Origin: Nonomuraea pusilla
GTDB lineage: Bacteria; Actinomycetota; Actinomycetes; Streptosporangiales; Streptosporangiaceae
NCBI RefSeq assembly: GCF_900109355.1
Contig: NZ_FOBF01000023.1
Span: 1-64,000 of the forward strand
Direction of reading: 5' to 3'
Length of the DNA stretch: 64,000 nt
Program-made: the position numbers and the translations under genes
In this document: positions 8,386 to 16,740 of the stretch, one piece after another
Numbering within the stretch: position 1 is the first letter of the stretch
Layout: each line of letters opens with the position of its first letter
The notes under the pieces: generated by a model
What the model was told of the DNA's origin: nothing
Databases searched by the model: none
Seen by the model: the letters and a program-made list of their open reading frames with translations, nothing else

Positions 8386-9263
8386 GATCCCTCCGCACCG
8401 CGGTCGAGCCGGAAAACCGGCCCGTCCTTGCAGATCAGGGGCGACTCCTCGGGGCCGCTGCGGGTGCCGGTCGCGCAGCCGTGGCAGTAGCCGAGGCCGC
8501 AGGCCATGTGGGCCTCCAAGGAGACCTGCACACCGGCCTGCCACCGCTCCCCCAGGGCCCGGGCCAGCTCGGTGAGCCGCTGTGAGCCGCAGGTCATGAT
8601 CTGCTGTGGTGGACCGCCGTCAAGGTCGGCGGTGAGCCGGGCGTACAGGTGGTCGACCGAGCTGGTCCCCGCGGCATCGGTGACCTCGTAGACCGCCGTG
8701 GCGCCGTACCCTCGGTAGAGCGCGCCGCCGATCACCGACTCCTCGTCCCGGCCGCTGGCGACCGCGATGATCTCGACCCCTGTCTCCGCGTGGTCCTGAG
8801 CGAGTGTGGTCAGCGAGCAGGTCCCGATCCCCCTCCCGATCAGGAGCATGCGCCTCGTGCCGGGCTCGATCTGGAATCCCTGCCCCAGCGGGCCTACCAC
8901 CAGCATGCGTTCGCCGGGCAGGAACGTCGCGAGGCGGCGGGTGCCGCCGCCGACGACGCCGTAGACGATGTCGACGATCCCCGTCTCGGCATCCCGGCAG
9001 TAGATCGCCATCGGCCGGGGCAGGACGGGTGCGCCTTCGTGCTCCCGGGCGGCGGTGAGCATGACGAACTGACCGGCCGCGGCCGACCTCGCGATGCTCG
9101 GAGCCTCCAGCCGCAGGTGCCGGTACCGGCCGGTCAGCGGAAAGTGATCGACGACGGGCGCGTGGTGCCAGGTCGGCGTGGGGCGTTCCTCGCTCGCCCG
9201 GAGCGTGGTGATGGCTTCGTGCACCGCGACGTCCGGCGGGATCGCGGTCTCCTTCGCGGTCAC
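8382..9263 (-). CDS. pyrK: Dihydroorotate dehydrogenase electron-transfer subunit (PyrK)
   Basis: 293 aa flavoprotein of the ferredoxin-reductase fold. Residues 45-140 carry the FAD-binding barrel (LPRPMAIYC is the RxYS-like flavin motif), then the NAD domain (RRMLLIGRGIGTCSL), and a C-terminal [2Fe-2S] cluster with Cys in ACGLGYCHGCATG and LICKDG. The start is GTG 9263, overlapping the M20 stop by four bases. It passes electrons between NAD(H) and the class 1B DHODH encoded four genes upstream, so the dehydrogenase here is NAD-linked and reversible. Confidence 0.9.
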   Translation of the reverse strand: MTAKETAIPPDVAVHEAITTLRASEERPTPTWHHAPVVDHFPLTGRYRHLRLEAPSIARSAAAGQFVMLTAAREHEGAPVLPRPMAIYCRDAETGIVDIVYGVVGGGTRRLATFLPGERMLVVGPLGQGFQIEPGTRRMLLIGRGIGTCSLTTLAQDHAETGVEIIAVASGRDEESVIGGALYRGYGATAVYEVTDAAGTSSVDHLYARLTADLDGGPPQQIMTCGSQRLTELARALGERWQAGVQVSLEAHMACGLGYCHGCATGTRSGPEESPLICKDGPVFRLDRGAEGS

Positions 9264-10555
9264 GCCAGCTCCGGTGAGTCGAGCAGCAGACGGTCGAGCG
9301 CGAGCAGACTCGCGGCAAGTACGTCGATGCCGGTGGCCAGGTCGTCCACGCTGGACCATTCCTCTGGGCTGTGGCTGATTCCGTCCCTGCTGGGCACGAA
9401 GATCATCCCTGACGGGATCACGTTATTGATCATCTGTGCGTCGTGGCTCGCCCCGCTCGGCATGATCCGGTGGGGCACGTCCAGTTCGGCACAGGTGCCG
9501 GCGACCACTTCGCGCAGCCACGCGGGCAGCACCGCCGGTGAGGTGTCAGCGAGCAGCCGGGATGACAGCCGGACGCCACGGCGGGCGCACAGCGTCTCCG
9601 CCCGCGCGATGATCTCTCCGGCGGTGGCGCGCTGACGGTCGCTGTCGACATCGCGAATGTCGACGTACAGGCGGACCTGCCCGGGGATGGTGGTGATGGA
9701 CCCTGGAGCCGCGTCGAGGCGGCCGACGGTGGCGCGGGTGCCGCGGTGCCGGAAGTCACCGGCGATCGACTCGATCAGCAGGACGATCTCCGCTGCTGCC
9801 GCGAGTGCGTCAGCCCTCAGATGCATGGGGGTGCCGCCGGTGTGCGATGCGCGGCCGGTCACTTTCAGGAGCATCCGGGTGCTGCCGGAGATCAGGTCCA
9901 CGACTCCGACCGGCACTCCCGACGACTCCAGCACGGCACCCTGCTCGACGTGCAGTTCCACGAAAGCCGCCCATTCGTCAGGGCTCCACCGCGCTTCCGC
10001 GACGGCGCTCGGGTCGAGGCCGATGGACCGCATGGCTTCGGCCAGGCTGACGCCGTCGGCGTCCCGTTTGCCGTACAGATCGTCCGGCCGGGTCAACCCG
10101 GAGACGATTCTGCTCCCGGTGCACGCCTGCCCGAACCTGGCACCCTCTTCGGCGGCGAATGCCACGAACCGCATCGGGTGGGCGTGCCGGATCCCGTTCT
10201 CGGAGTAGATGCGGGCGGTCTCCATCGCGGCCACCACCCCGGCGATGCCGTCGAAGCGTCCAGCATGGGGCACCGTGTCCAGGTGGGAGCCAGTCGCGAG
10301 TGCCGGCAGGCCCGCTTCGCGGCCCTGCCGTTCGGCGATGGTGTTCCCCGCCTGGTCGGTCCACACCGTGCAGCCGAACTCGCGCATCGCGCCGGCGAAC
10401 ACGTCGTGAGCCTTGCGTTCCAGGGCGGTATAGGCCAGGCGGGTCACCCCCTCGGAGGATCCGGGTTCGGAGAGCCGTGCGAAGTCTTCCAGCCAGGCCG
10501 CCACGCGCGCCGCATCCGCGCGCGACACCGGTACGTTCACGGCCGTCCCGCTCAT
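9260..10555 (-). CDS. M20 amidohydrolase (N-carbamoyl-amino-acid / allantoate type)
   Basis: 431 aa zinc hydrolase of the HyuC/AllC/beta-ureidopropionase group. Metal-site motifs are GSHLDTVPHAGRFDGIAGV (His, Asp), FAAEEGARFG (Glu) and ELHVEQG (His), with SGASHDAQMI and GISHSPEEW completing the site. The small dimerisation domain lies between about residues 210 and 330. ATG 10555 overlaps the preceding stop by four bases. Next to DHODH and dihydroorotase the natural substrate would be N-carbamoyl-L-aspartate (ureidosuccinase), giving aspartate, CO2 and ammonia; the substrate is inferred from the neighbourhood, and allantoate or beta-ureidopropionate cannot be excluded by eye. Confidence 0.85.
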   Translation of the reverse strand: MSGTAVNVPVSRADAARVAAWLEDFARLSEPGSSEGVTRLAYTALERKAHDVFAGAMREFGCTVWTDQAGNTIAERQGREAGLPALATGSHLDTVPHAGRFDGIAGVVAAMETARIYSENGIRHAHPMRFVAFAAEEGARFGQACTGSRIVSGLTRPDDLYGKRDADGVSLAEAMRSIGLDPSAVAEARWSPDEWAAFVELHVEQGAVLESSGVPVGVVDLISGSTRMLLKVTGRASHTGGTPMHLRADALAAAAEIVLLIESIAGDFRHRGTRATVGRLDAAPGSITTIPGQVRLYVDIRDVDSDRQRATAGEIIARAETLCARRGVRLSSRLLADTSPAVLPAWLREVVAGTCAELDVPHRIMPSGASHDAQMINNVIPSGMIFVPSRDGISHSPEEWSSVDDLATGIDVLAASLLALDRLLLDSPELA

Positions 10556-11040
10556 GCCCGACCGTCCGCGAACGTGGCAAGACATACCGTCGGCAAAAGA
10601 GTGATCGCGTCCAGCGCGGGCGTACGCAGGACGGCGGCGACCGCCACTGCTCTGGCCTGCTTCGTGGCTATCAGGTTCAGCAGGGTGGTCACCCTCTCCG
10701 GTCGATCCCATGTGGTGGCGATCAGCGCCACTTCCGTCCCCGGCGTGACGCCGGGGTTCAGGAGCACCACTCCCTCGATCTCCTCCGCCCGCACCACGGG
10801 CACTTCCAGCTCACGGCCGACCACGTGCGCGAGCACCGCCTCGTCGCTGGTGTTCCAGATGGCCATGGCTCCCGGGCGAATGCCGCGCAGCGCGTTCGCC
10901 ATGGCTCGGCCGATGGTCTCGACGGCGCCGGGTGACGGCCCCGTGTTCAGAGTCGGCCCGTAGGTGTCGGGTGCTGTGCCGATCTCGCGCAGCGCGCGGG
11001 CGACCGCGCCGTCCTCGATGCCGCTTTCGATGCTGTTCAC
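10552..11040 (-). CDS. Phosphoribosyltransferase-like protein, degenerate
   Basis: 162 aa. The pattern AIWNTSDEAVLAHVVGRELE, then PGTEVALIATTWDRPERVTT, then ARAVAVAAVL follows the alternating strands of a type I phosphoribosyltransferase (base hood, PRPP loop, flanking strand), but the PRPP loop lacks the paired acidic residues and the TTG turn. It looks like a paralogue of the next gene upstream. Start is GTG 11040, overlapping that gene by four bases (GTGA). Because catalytic residues are missing it may bind a nucleotide or base without transferring ribose, or form a heteromer with its neighbour. Fold assignment is by pattern only. Confidence 0.6.
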   Translation of the reverse strand: MNSIESGIEDGAVARALREIGTAPDTYGPTLNTGPSPGAVETIGRAMANALRGIRPGAMAIWNTSDEAVLAHVVGRELEVPVVRAEEIEGVVLLNPGVTPGTEVALIATTWDRPERVTTLLNLIATKQARAVAVAAVLRTPALDAITLLPTVCLATFADGRA

Positions 11041-11582
11041 CCGCTGAGTCCTCGATCCTGAGGGGAATCCGATCCGCTGATGGTGACGACGGTGTGCAGG
11101 GTGTGGCCTGCGGTGGCCAGCCTGGCACCGCCACCCTGGTCGAGGTCGACGGCCGCGAAGACGCCTGCCACGGCGGCGCCGTGCGCGCATACCGCGTCCG
11201 CCGTCCGCACGGCCTCGTCCCCGGAGGCGATCACCTGCACGACGACGGCGACGAGTTCTCCCCGGTGGATGGCTCCCCCGATCCCGCCGCCGGCGCGGAT
11301 CACGGTCGTGGGCAGCCCGGTCTCCAACGCGACCGCCGTGGTCAGGGCGACCCCGGCCGGTTCGGGGGCGACCAGCCGGTCGAGCTGTCGCGGCAACTTC
11401 TCGGAGATCATGGTGGCCAGTCTGCGCAGGATGGCCGGGCGGGACTGGACGGCGTAGCCGTCGATCTGTCCCGGCGCTCTGCCGACCTGGGCGGCGGCGC
11501 GGATGTCCGCCGACAGCTCTGCGCGACGTCTGCTCACGTCGAGCGATATCGCGCGGAGGTCGTGGATGGCTTCAGGGGGCAT
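11037..11582 (-). CDS. Orotate phosphoribosyltransferase-like protein with altered PRPP loop
   Basis: 181 aa resembling PyrE: DRLVAPEPAGVALTTAVALE corresponds to the conserved GPEPGG hood strand, LPTTVIRAGGG to the following loop, and AAVAGVFAAVDLDQGG to the VxxVVDREEG strand. The segment where OPRT has the VEDVVTTGxS PRPP-binding loop instead reads VVVQVIASGDEAVRT, so both acidic residues that hold PRPP-ribose are gone. It is probably not an ordinary OPRT. It sits between pyrD and a second, still more diverged paralogue in a coupled operon, which suggests the two work together on an orotate-like ligand (inference). Confidence 0.7.
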   Translation of the reverse strand: MPPEAIHDLRAISLDVSRRRAELSADIRAAAQVGRAPGQIDGYAVQSRPAILRRLATMISEKLPRQLDRLVAPEPAGVALTTAVALETGLPTTVIRAGGGIGGAIHRGELVAVVVQVIASGDEAVRTADAVCAHGAAVAGVFAAVDLDQGGGARLATAGHTLHTVVTISGSDSPQDRGLSG

Positions 11583-11603
11583 GGTGATTCCTCTCCGCGG
11601 AGT

Positions 11604-12581
11604 TCACAGGAGGCCGCCGACCAGTTCGGCCGACGACGTGACACCGAGGTCGGCGCACAGCTCCGCCAGCCCGCGAACGAGTTCCGACATCACGTAAGGC
11701 CGGGTGAACGTGGCCGTCCCGACCTGCACTGCCGTGGCTCCGGCCAGCAGGAACTCCACGACGTCGCGAGCGGTCCGAATACCCCCGCAGCCGATCACCG
11801 GAATGCCGACGGCTGTGGCGGCCTGCCACACCAATCGCAGCGCCAGCGGCTTGATCGCCGGCCCGGACAGCCCGCCGATGGCGTTGCCCAGCACCGGCCG
11901 GCGGTTGTCGACGTCGATCGCCAGGCCGGGGAAGGTGTTGCACACGGTGACGCCGGCCGCGCCGGCGAACTCGGCGGCGCGCGCGATGTCGCTGATCGAC
12001 GTGACGCTGGGGGTGAGCTTGACGAACACCGGCACGTCGGCCCTGGCGACGACGCCGGTCACGAGCCGCTCGACGATCGCGGCGTCGGCGCCGATGGCCA
12101 GGCCCCCGTGCTCCAGATTCGGGCAGGACACGTTCACTTCGAGGGCGTCGATCCGTTCGCCGTCGAGTTCCTCGACCATCTGCCAGTACTCGTCGACGGT
12201 GAGGCCTCCGACGCTGGCGATGACCGGGACGCCGAACGTCCGGTAACCGTGGAGCACGTCGCGAGTGAAGCGTGCGGCACCGGGGCTGGGGATCCCGACG
12301 CTGTTGAGCATCCCTTGCTCGGTCTCGGTGAGGCGGTGCGCGGGATTGCCGGAACGCCGACGGGTGAACACCGTCTTGGTCACAACGGCTCCGAGGTCGC
12401 GCACCGGGAGGAGCCCGCCCAGCTCCGGCCCGAAGCAGCCGGACGCCGGCATGACCGGGTTGGCCAGCGTCAGTCCGTTGAGTTCTGCGGTGAGGTCGAC
12501 GGCCGGATCGACGCTCGCCGCGAACCAGCGGTCCCGGTCGTCGACGATCGGCGCCCATCGTCGCGCTCTGACTTCCGTCAC
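11604..12581 (-). CDS. pyrD: Dihydroorotate dehydrogenase, class 1 (catalytic subunit)
   Basis: 325 aa FMN-dependent TIM barrel. LEVNVSCPNLEHGG has the active-site Cys expected of class 1 enzymes (class 2 has Ser), FVKLTP holds the FMN Lys, and IPVIGCGGIRTARDVVEFL is the phosphate-binding turn. The start is GTG 12581: AAGGAG ends nine bases before it, while the in-frame ATG at 12614 lies upstream of that ribosome site. With PyrK encoded in the same operon this should be a class 1B, NAD-coupled dehydrogenase able to reduce orotate. A 22-base gap separates it from the PRT-like gene. Confidence 0.9.
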   Translation of the reverse strand: MTEVRARRWAPIVDDRDRWFAASVDPAVDLTAELNGLTLANPVMPASGCFGPELGGLLPVRDLGAVVTKTVFTRRRSGNPAHRLTETEQGMLNSVGIPSPGAARFTRDVLHGYRTFGVPVIASVGGLTVDEYWQMVEELDGERIDALEVNVSCPNLEHGGLAIGADAAIVERLVTGVVARADVPVFVKLTPSVTSISDIARAAEFAGAAGVTVCNTFPGLAIDVDNRRPVLGNAIGGLSGPAIKPLALRLVWQAATAVGIPVIGCGGIRTARDVVEFLLAGATAVQVGTATFTRPYVMSELVRGLAELCADLGVTSSAELVGGLL

Positions 12582-12659
12582 GTGGAAGTACTCCTTCCGT
12601 GAGATGGATTGCATCAGGATGGGGCGGACGCCGAAGGGTGTCAAGAGCGGGGGGGCGGG

Positions 12660-13601
12660 TCAGAGCGGGCCGGCCGCGCCGCGGACGAGGGCTCGGAACC
12701 TGTCCAGGTCCACGCCCGTCGTCACCGCCCATCGACGCCAGCCGGGCAGGGAACGCCCAGTCAGCGCCGATCGGAAGTCCGCGACGGTCATCCCCCAGGC
12801 GGCCGAACCGCCGGTGTCCACGCTGAGTGGCAGGTGCTCGAAGGTCGCCACGCCGGGATCCACCAGCGTCGCGGCGGCGAACAGGTCGTGGCAGGGAAAG
12901 CGCTCCGGGTCGTTCGCATGGGCGCGGTAGTGCTCGAGCAGCCTCCGCACGAGCGGGCCTGCCGGAGCGGAGTCGCCGAAGGCGGCGATCTCCGCGGAGG
13001 TGAGGGTGGCGTGCAGCGTGACGTCCAACCCCACCAGCCGGGTCGGAACCGTCCAGGGGTGGGCCACGACGTGGGCGGCGGCACTCGGATCGCGCGCGAT
13101 GTTGGCCTCGGCGGCCGGCAGGGCGTTGCCGCCCGCTCTGATCGACCCGCCCATCACGGTCAGGTCCGCCACCGCGCCGGTGCCGAGCAGGCCCGCGAGG
13201 GTGCTCAGCGGGCCCAGGGTCAGCAACCGGACCGGGCTCCTCCGGGAGGTCTCGGTCAGCAACTCGCCCGGCGTCGCCGCCGCGGGCTCCCGCCGGGGGC
13301 GCCACGGTCGTAGGTCGCCCAGGCCCTCTGGCCCGTGCATGGCGGCCGCGGCCACGACCGGCGCCGGCCCGACCGGCTGGTCGGCCCCGATCACCACCGG
13401 AACGTCGCAGTCCAGGGCGTCGAACAGCAGAAGGGCGTTGCGGGCGACCATCTTGGCCGGACGGCTGACGCCGGTCGCGACGACCCCGCGCAGCTCGATC
13501 ATGGGATGTGTGGCCAGGAACCACAGGGCCACCATGTCGTCCACGCCGCCGTCGGTGTCCACCACCACCGGCGTCACCTTCGCCGTGGTCACCTCTTCCA
13601 T
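12660..13601 (-). CDS. Inosine-uridine preferring type nucleoside hydrolase
   Basis: 313 aa. The calcium/ribose signature VVVDTDGGVDDMVAL is at the N-terminus; EANIARDP and the later CHDLFAAATLVDP supply further ribose- and metal-site residues (His-Asp). It hydrolyses a ribonucleoside to base plus free ribose. Start at ATG 13601, with GGAGG five bases upstream; the earlier in-frame ATG codons at 13613 and beyond lie before this site. It is the first gene of the leftward operon, directly next to the palindrome at 13679. A ribokinase remnant lies at the far end of the divergent operon, which fits ribose release. Base specificity is unknown. Confidence 0.88.
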   Translation of the reverse strand: MEEVTTAKVTPVVVDTDGGVDDMVALWFLATHPMIELRGVVATGVSRPAKMVARNALLLFDALDCDVPVVIGADQPVGPAPVVAAAAMHGPEGLGDLRPWRPRREPAAATPGELLTETSRRSPVRLLTLGPLSTLAGLLGTGAVADLTVMGGSIRAGGNALPAAEANIARDPSAAAHVVAHPWTVPTRLVGLDVTLHATLTSAEIAAFGDSAPAGPLVRRLLEHYRAHANDPERFPCHDLFAAATLVDPGVATFEHLPLSVDTGGSAAWGMTVADFRSALTGRSLPGWRRWAVTTGVDLDRFRALVRGAAGPL

Positions 13602-13678
13602 CTGACCCTCCATTCGGACTTGTCGCCACAAAGTTCCCTCTTGACGGGGGCGAAAGGAAAACCCCATCCTTACATGCA

Positions 13679-13691
13679 TCCGTCTGACGGA
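13679..13691. promoter_or_regulatory. Palindromic operator in divergent promoter region
   Basis: TCCGTCTGACGGA is a perfect 13-base palindrome (odd centre) about midway between the nucleoside hydrolase start (13601) and the MFS start (13771). The likely ligand is the IclR regulator encoded two genes to the right, controlling both divergent arms. A second weaker dyad, CTTCC...GGAAG, lies just rightward near 13700-13717. Confidence 0.55.
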
Positions 13692-13770
13692 ATAGCACCT
13701 TCCGCCTTGAGGAAGTTGTCGGGGGTTTCGTCTGCGTCAAGCAATCAGCCCGATGGTCTGAGGAGTTTCC

Positions 13771-15015
13771 ATGAGGCAAGACGCCGCCCCACCCGAAAGC
13801 CCGGTACGCTCCGAACGCCCGGACTCGTCCGCGAGGAAGTCGCTGCTGGCCTCAGCAGTCGGCTACGGCGTGGACGGCTTCGACAACCTGATGATCGGCT
13901 TCGCGCTGGTCGCGATCAGCGGAAGCCTCGGGCTGACCACGACACAGGCCGGTTCCCTCGCAACGGTCACCCTGGTGGGCGCCGTCCTCGGAGGAGTCGG
14001 CTTCGGCATAGCGGCCGACTACTTCGGCCGGGTACGCATCCTGACCTGGTCCATCATCACCTTCGCCATCTTCACGGGGCTCACCGCGATCGCACAGGAC
14101 TACGGCCAGCTCGTCGTCTTCCGGTTCCTGGCCGGCCTGGGCCTCGGCGGGGAATTCGGCGTGGGCATGGCGCTGGCGGCGGAGGCATGGCCTGCCGCGC
14201 GGCGTGCGCAGGCCACCTCATGGGTGGGAGTGGGCGGTCAGATCGGCCCGCTGCTCGGTGTTCTCGTGGCCGGTCCGGTGCTGGCGGTGTGGGGCTGGCG
14301 GGTGTTGTTCGTCATCGGCGCGCTGCCCGCCCTCCTCGCCTTCACGATACGGCGCACCCTGCACGAGCCGGAGAAGTTCGTCGAGAGCCAGGCCGCGAGG
14401 CGGGACTCGGAGAGGCGTTTCCCGCTCCGCCTCCTGGTGGCCGACCGCAGGACCGCCGTCGTCAGCCTCGCTGTTCTCGTCATGTGCTCGATACAGACCT
14501 TCGGCTACTACGGGATCATGACGTGGCTGCCCACGTACCTTGCGCAGAAGGTCGGCTTCAGCGTCAGCAAGTCCGGGGTCTGGACCGCGGTCACCATCGC
14601 GGGAATGGCCATCGGCATGGTCGTCTTCGGCAAGCTGGCCGACCGGATCGGACGCCGCCGCTCGTTCTGGATCTTCCAGGCCGGAGCCATCGTGAGCGTT
14701 CTCGTCTACGTCCAACTGTCGACGCCGACACCTCTGCTCTTGGGCGGCGCCGTGCTCGGCGTGTTCGTCAACGGCATGCTCGGCGGATACGGGGCGCTCA
14801 TGGCGGAGCTCTACCCGACCGCCGCGCGGGCGACCGCCCAGAACGTGCTCTTCAACCTCGGTCGTGCCATCGGCGGACTGGCCCCTATCATCTTCGCGCT
14901 GATCGCCCAGAATCATGGTCTGGGCACAGCCATCGCGATGCTCGCCATTCTCTACGCGCTGGACATGGTCGTGGTCCTGCTCATCCCGGAACGACGCGGG
15001 GCCGAACTGACCTGA
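13771..15015 (+). CDS. MFS transporter, aromatic/organic acid:H+ symporter type
   Basis: 414 aa with twelve predicted membrane spans. The loop 2-3 motif GIAADYFGRVRI and the later KLADRIGRRRSF are the duplicated MFS signature; the first span carries DGFDNLMIGFAL, with the Asp typical of the acid:proton symporter families. ATG 13771 is preceded by GAGGAG. First gene of the rightward arm and followed by the IclR gene, it is the probable importer of the compound degraded by the divergent operon, such as orotate or a related acidic base (inference). Confidence 0.85.
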   Translation: MRQDAAPPESPVRSERPDSSARKSLLASAVGYGVDGFDNLMIGFALVAISGSLGLTTTQAGSLATVTLVGAVLGGVGFGIAADYFGRVRILTWSIITFAIFTGLTAIAQDYGQLVVFRFLAGLGLGGEFGVGMALAAEAWPAARRAQATSWVGVGGQIGPLLGVLVAGPVLAVWGWRVLFVIGALPALLAFTIRRTLHEPEKFVESQAARRDSERRFPLRLLVADRRTAVVSLAVLVMCSIQTFGYYGIMTWLPTYLAQKVGFSVSKSGVWTAVTIAGMAIGMVVFGKLADRIGRRRSFWIFQAGAIVSVLVYVQLSTPTPLLLGGAVLGVFVNGMLGGYGALMAELYPTAARATAQNVLFNLGRAIGGLAPIIFALIAQNHGLGTAIAMLAILYALDMVVVLLIPERRGAELT

Positions 15016-15049
15016 ACCAGCACATGACCACCACCGATCAGGAGGACCG

Positions 15050-15871
15050 ATGCAAGTCGTCGAACGAGCGCTGGCAACGCTGCGGTCGCTCGCCCCGCAC
15101 AGCGAAGGGCTCAGCCTCGCCGAGCTCGCCGCCCGGCTGGACGTACCCCAGGGCAGCATGCACCGTCTGCTCGCCGTCCTGGAGCGAGAGCAGTTCGTCA
15201 CCCGCTCGCCGTCGAACCGCCGGTATTTTCTCGGTGCCGCGGCACGCCAGCTCTCCGAGATCAACGCGAGCCGGCACGCGACGCTGGTGACCCCCCATCC
15301 GGCGCTGACGGACGCCGGGGCGCGGAGCGGCGAGACGGTCTTCCTGACGGAACTGGTCGGCGACCGGGCCGTGTGCGTGGCACTGGTCGAATCCCAGCAT
15401 CCGCTGCGTCTGTTCGTCCGGATCGGCCAGGACATGCCGCTGCACGCCTCGGCGGCCGCGCGTGTCCTGCTCGCTCATCGGGCGCCGGAGGAGGCGCAGC
15501 GACTGCTGGCCAACTACCCGTTGACCCGGTTCACCGACGAGACTCCGCACTCGGTGAAGCAGGTCCTCGACCACCTGGCACTCGTACGGGCGCGCGGCTA
15601 CGACGTCTGCGACGAGGAACTCGACCCCGGCGTCTGGGCGGTCTCCGCACCCGTGTACGTCTCGACGGGCCGGGTGGTGGCGTCCGTGACGCTGGCGGCC
15701 CCCGGCCACCGGGTGCTGGACCCCCAGGTGCGCGACAGCGCCCGCCGCATGGTGGTCACCGCGGCCGCCGCCATGTCGGCGGATCTCGGCTGGACAGAGC
15801 CGTCGGACCTCGGAGAACCACTGCCCCCTGTCAGCCCGGAGCGTGAGGACACCGGAGTGAAAAGATCATGA
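15050..15871 (+). CDS. IclR-family transcriptional regulator
   Basis: 273 aa. N-terminal winged helix (residues 1-60: LSLAELAARLDVPQGSMHRLLAVLE) and C-terminal IclR effector domain (about 85-255, with the RLFVRIGQDMPLHASAAARVLLA segment). ATG 15050 has AGGAGG seven bases upstream; the stop overlaps the MOSC start. Members usually bind a small organic acid and control divergent catabolic genes, so the palindrome at 13679-13691 is its expected site. Confidence 0.92.
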   Translation: MQVVERALATLRSLAPHSEGLSLAELAARLDVPQGSMHRLLAVLEREQFVTRSPSNRRYFLGAAARQLSEINASRHATLVTPHPALTDAGARSGETVFLTELVGDRAVCVALVESQHPLRLFVRIGQDMPLHASAAARVLLAHRAPEEAQRLLANYPLTRFTDETPHSVKQVLDHLALVRARGYDVCDEELDPGVWAVSAPVYVSTGRVVASVTLAAPGHRVLDPQVRDSARRMVVTAAAAMSADLGWTEPSDLGEPLPPVSPEREDTGVKRS

Positions 15872-16530
15872 TCAGTGGCCGGCTCACGTCCCTCAACATC
15901 GGAGCCGTCGGCGTCATCCGCCAGGGAGACAAGGAGATCGTCACCGCCTACCACAAGTTCCCGGTGGCCCATCCGCTGTATCTGACCGACCTGGGTTTCC
16001 CCGGAGACGAGCATGTGTACGAGGGGCACGGCGGCCCCGATAAATCGGTCTGTGTCTACCCGTACGAACACTACGAGCACTGGACGAGCCTGCTCGGCGT
16101 GACCATGCCGCCCGCGGCGGCCTTCGGGGAAAACTTCACCGTGACCGGGCTGCTGGAACGAGAGGTTCACATCGGGGACGTCTTCGCGGTGGGCGAGGCG
16201 CTGGTCCAGGTGACCCAGCCCCGGTCGCCCTGCTACAAGATCGCCGCACGGTACGGCATGCCGAAGATGGCCCTGGAGCTCAAGCGGAAGGGCTTCACCG
16301 GCTTCATGATGCGCACGGTGCGGGAAGGCAGGGTCCAGCAGGGCCAGGCGCTGGAGCTGGTCAGCCGCGAGGAGCACGGCGTCACCGTCGCCGAGGCGAA
16401 CCGCATCCTGCACATCGACGTGGCCGACCTCGAATCGGCCGCCCGGCTTCACGCGGTCGCCTCACTCGGCCGGCACTCGCGAGAAGCCCTCGCCGAACGC
16501 TTGGCGAACGTCCCCACGGCACCCGCGTAG
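15868..16530 (+). CDS. MOSC domain protein (YiiM type)
   Basis: 220 aa. The MOSC core spans residues 1-165 with the molybdenum-liganding Cys122 in the motif QPRSPCYKIA, followed by the three-helix tail typical of YiiM. YiiM/YcbX relatives are molybdoenzymes that reduce N-hydroxylated nucleobases and similar compounds. Here the gene overlaps the IclR gene by four bases and is followed at once by a ferredoxin and a ferredoxin reductase, a ready-made electron supply. I infer an N-hydroxylated or N-oxide substrate, or reductive handling of a modified base, within the nucleoside-degradation locus. Confidence 0.87.
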   Translation: MISGRLTSLNIGAVGVIRQGDKEIVTAYHKFPVAHPLYLTDLGFPGDEHVYEGHGGPDKSVCVYPYEHYEHWTSLLGVTMPPAAAFGENFTVTGLLEREVHIGDVFAVGEALVQVTQPRSPCYKIAARYGMPKMALELKRKGFTGFMMRTVREGRVQQGQALELVSREEHGVTVAEANRILHIDVADLESAARLHAVASLGRHSREALAERLANVPTAPA

Positions 16531-16542
16531 AAAGGCACAACG

Positions 16543-16740
16543 TTGTTGCACATCATCGTCGATACCGGCAAGTGCGAAGGTTTCGGCAACTGCGTCATGG
16601 CCGACCCCGACACCTTCGACCTCGGTGACGACGGCCTGGTCGTCTCCCTGCGCGCCACGGCTGAGGAACACGACCGCGCGCGCGTCGAGGAAGCCGCGCG
16701 CAGCTGCCCTGTCGAGGCGATCACCCTAGAGCGCCGATGA
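16543..16740 (+). CDS. Small ferredoxin, 3-Cys type
   Basis: 65 aa. Cysteines 11, 17 and 55 (CEGFGNC ... SCPVEAI) give the C-x5-C-xn-CP pattern of the [3Fe-4S] (or incomplete [4Fe-4S]) ferredoxins common next to actinomycete P450s. The only in-frame starts are TTG codons at 16543 and 16546, with AAAGG at 16531-16535 placing the first at good spacing. No P450 is encoded nearby; the partners are the MOSC protein before it and the reductase after it (four-base overlap). Confidence 0.88.
   Translation: MLHIIVDTGKCEGFGNCVMADPDTFDLGDDGLVVSLRATAEEHDRARVEEAARSCPVEAITLERR

Noticed and set aside
7054-12581. Ordinary de novo pyrimidine biosynthesis operon
   Set aside because: Lacks pyrB, carA/carB and pyrF, includes degradative hydrolases and degenerate PRT-like genes, and is divergent from an importer and IclR regulator; biosynthesis is kept only as the alternative to test.
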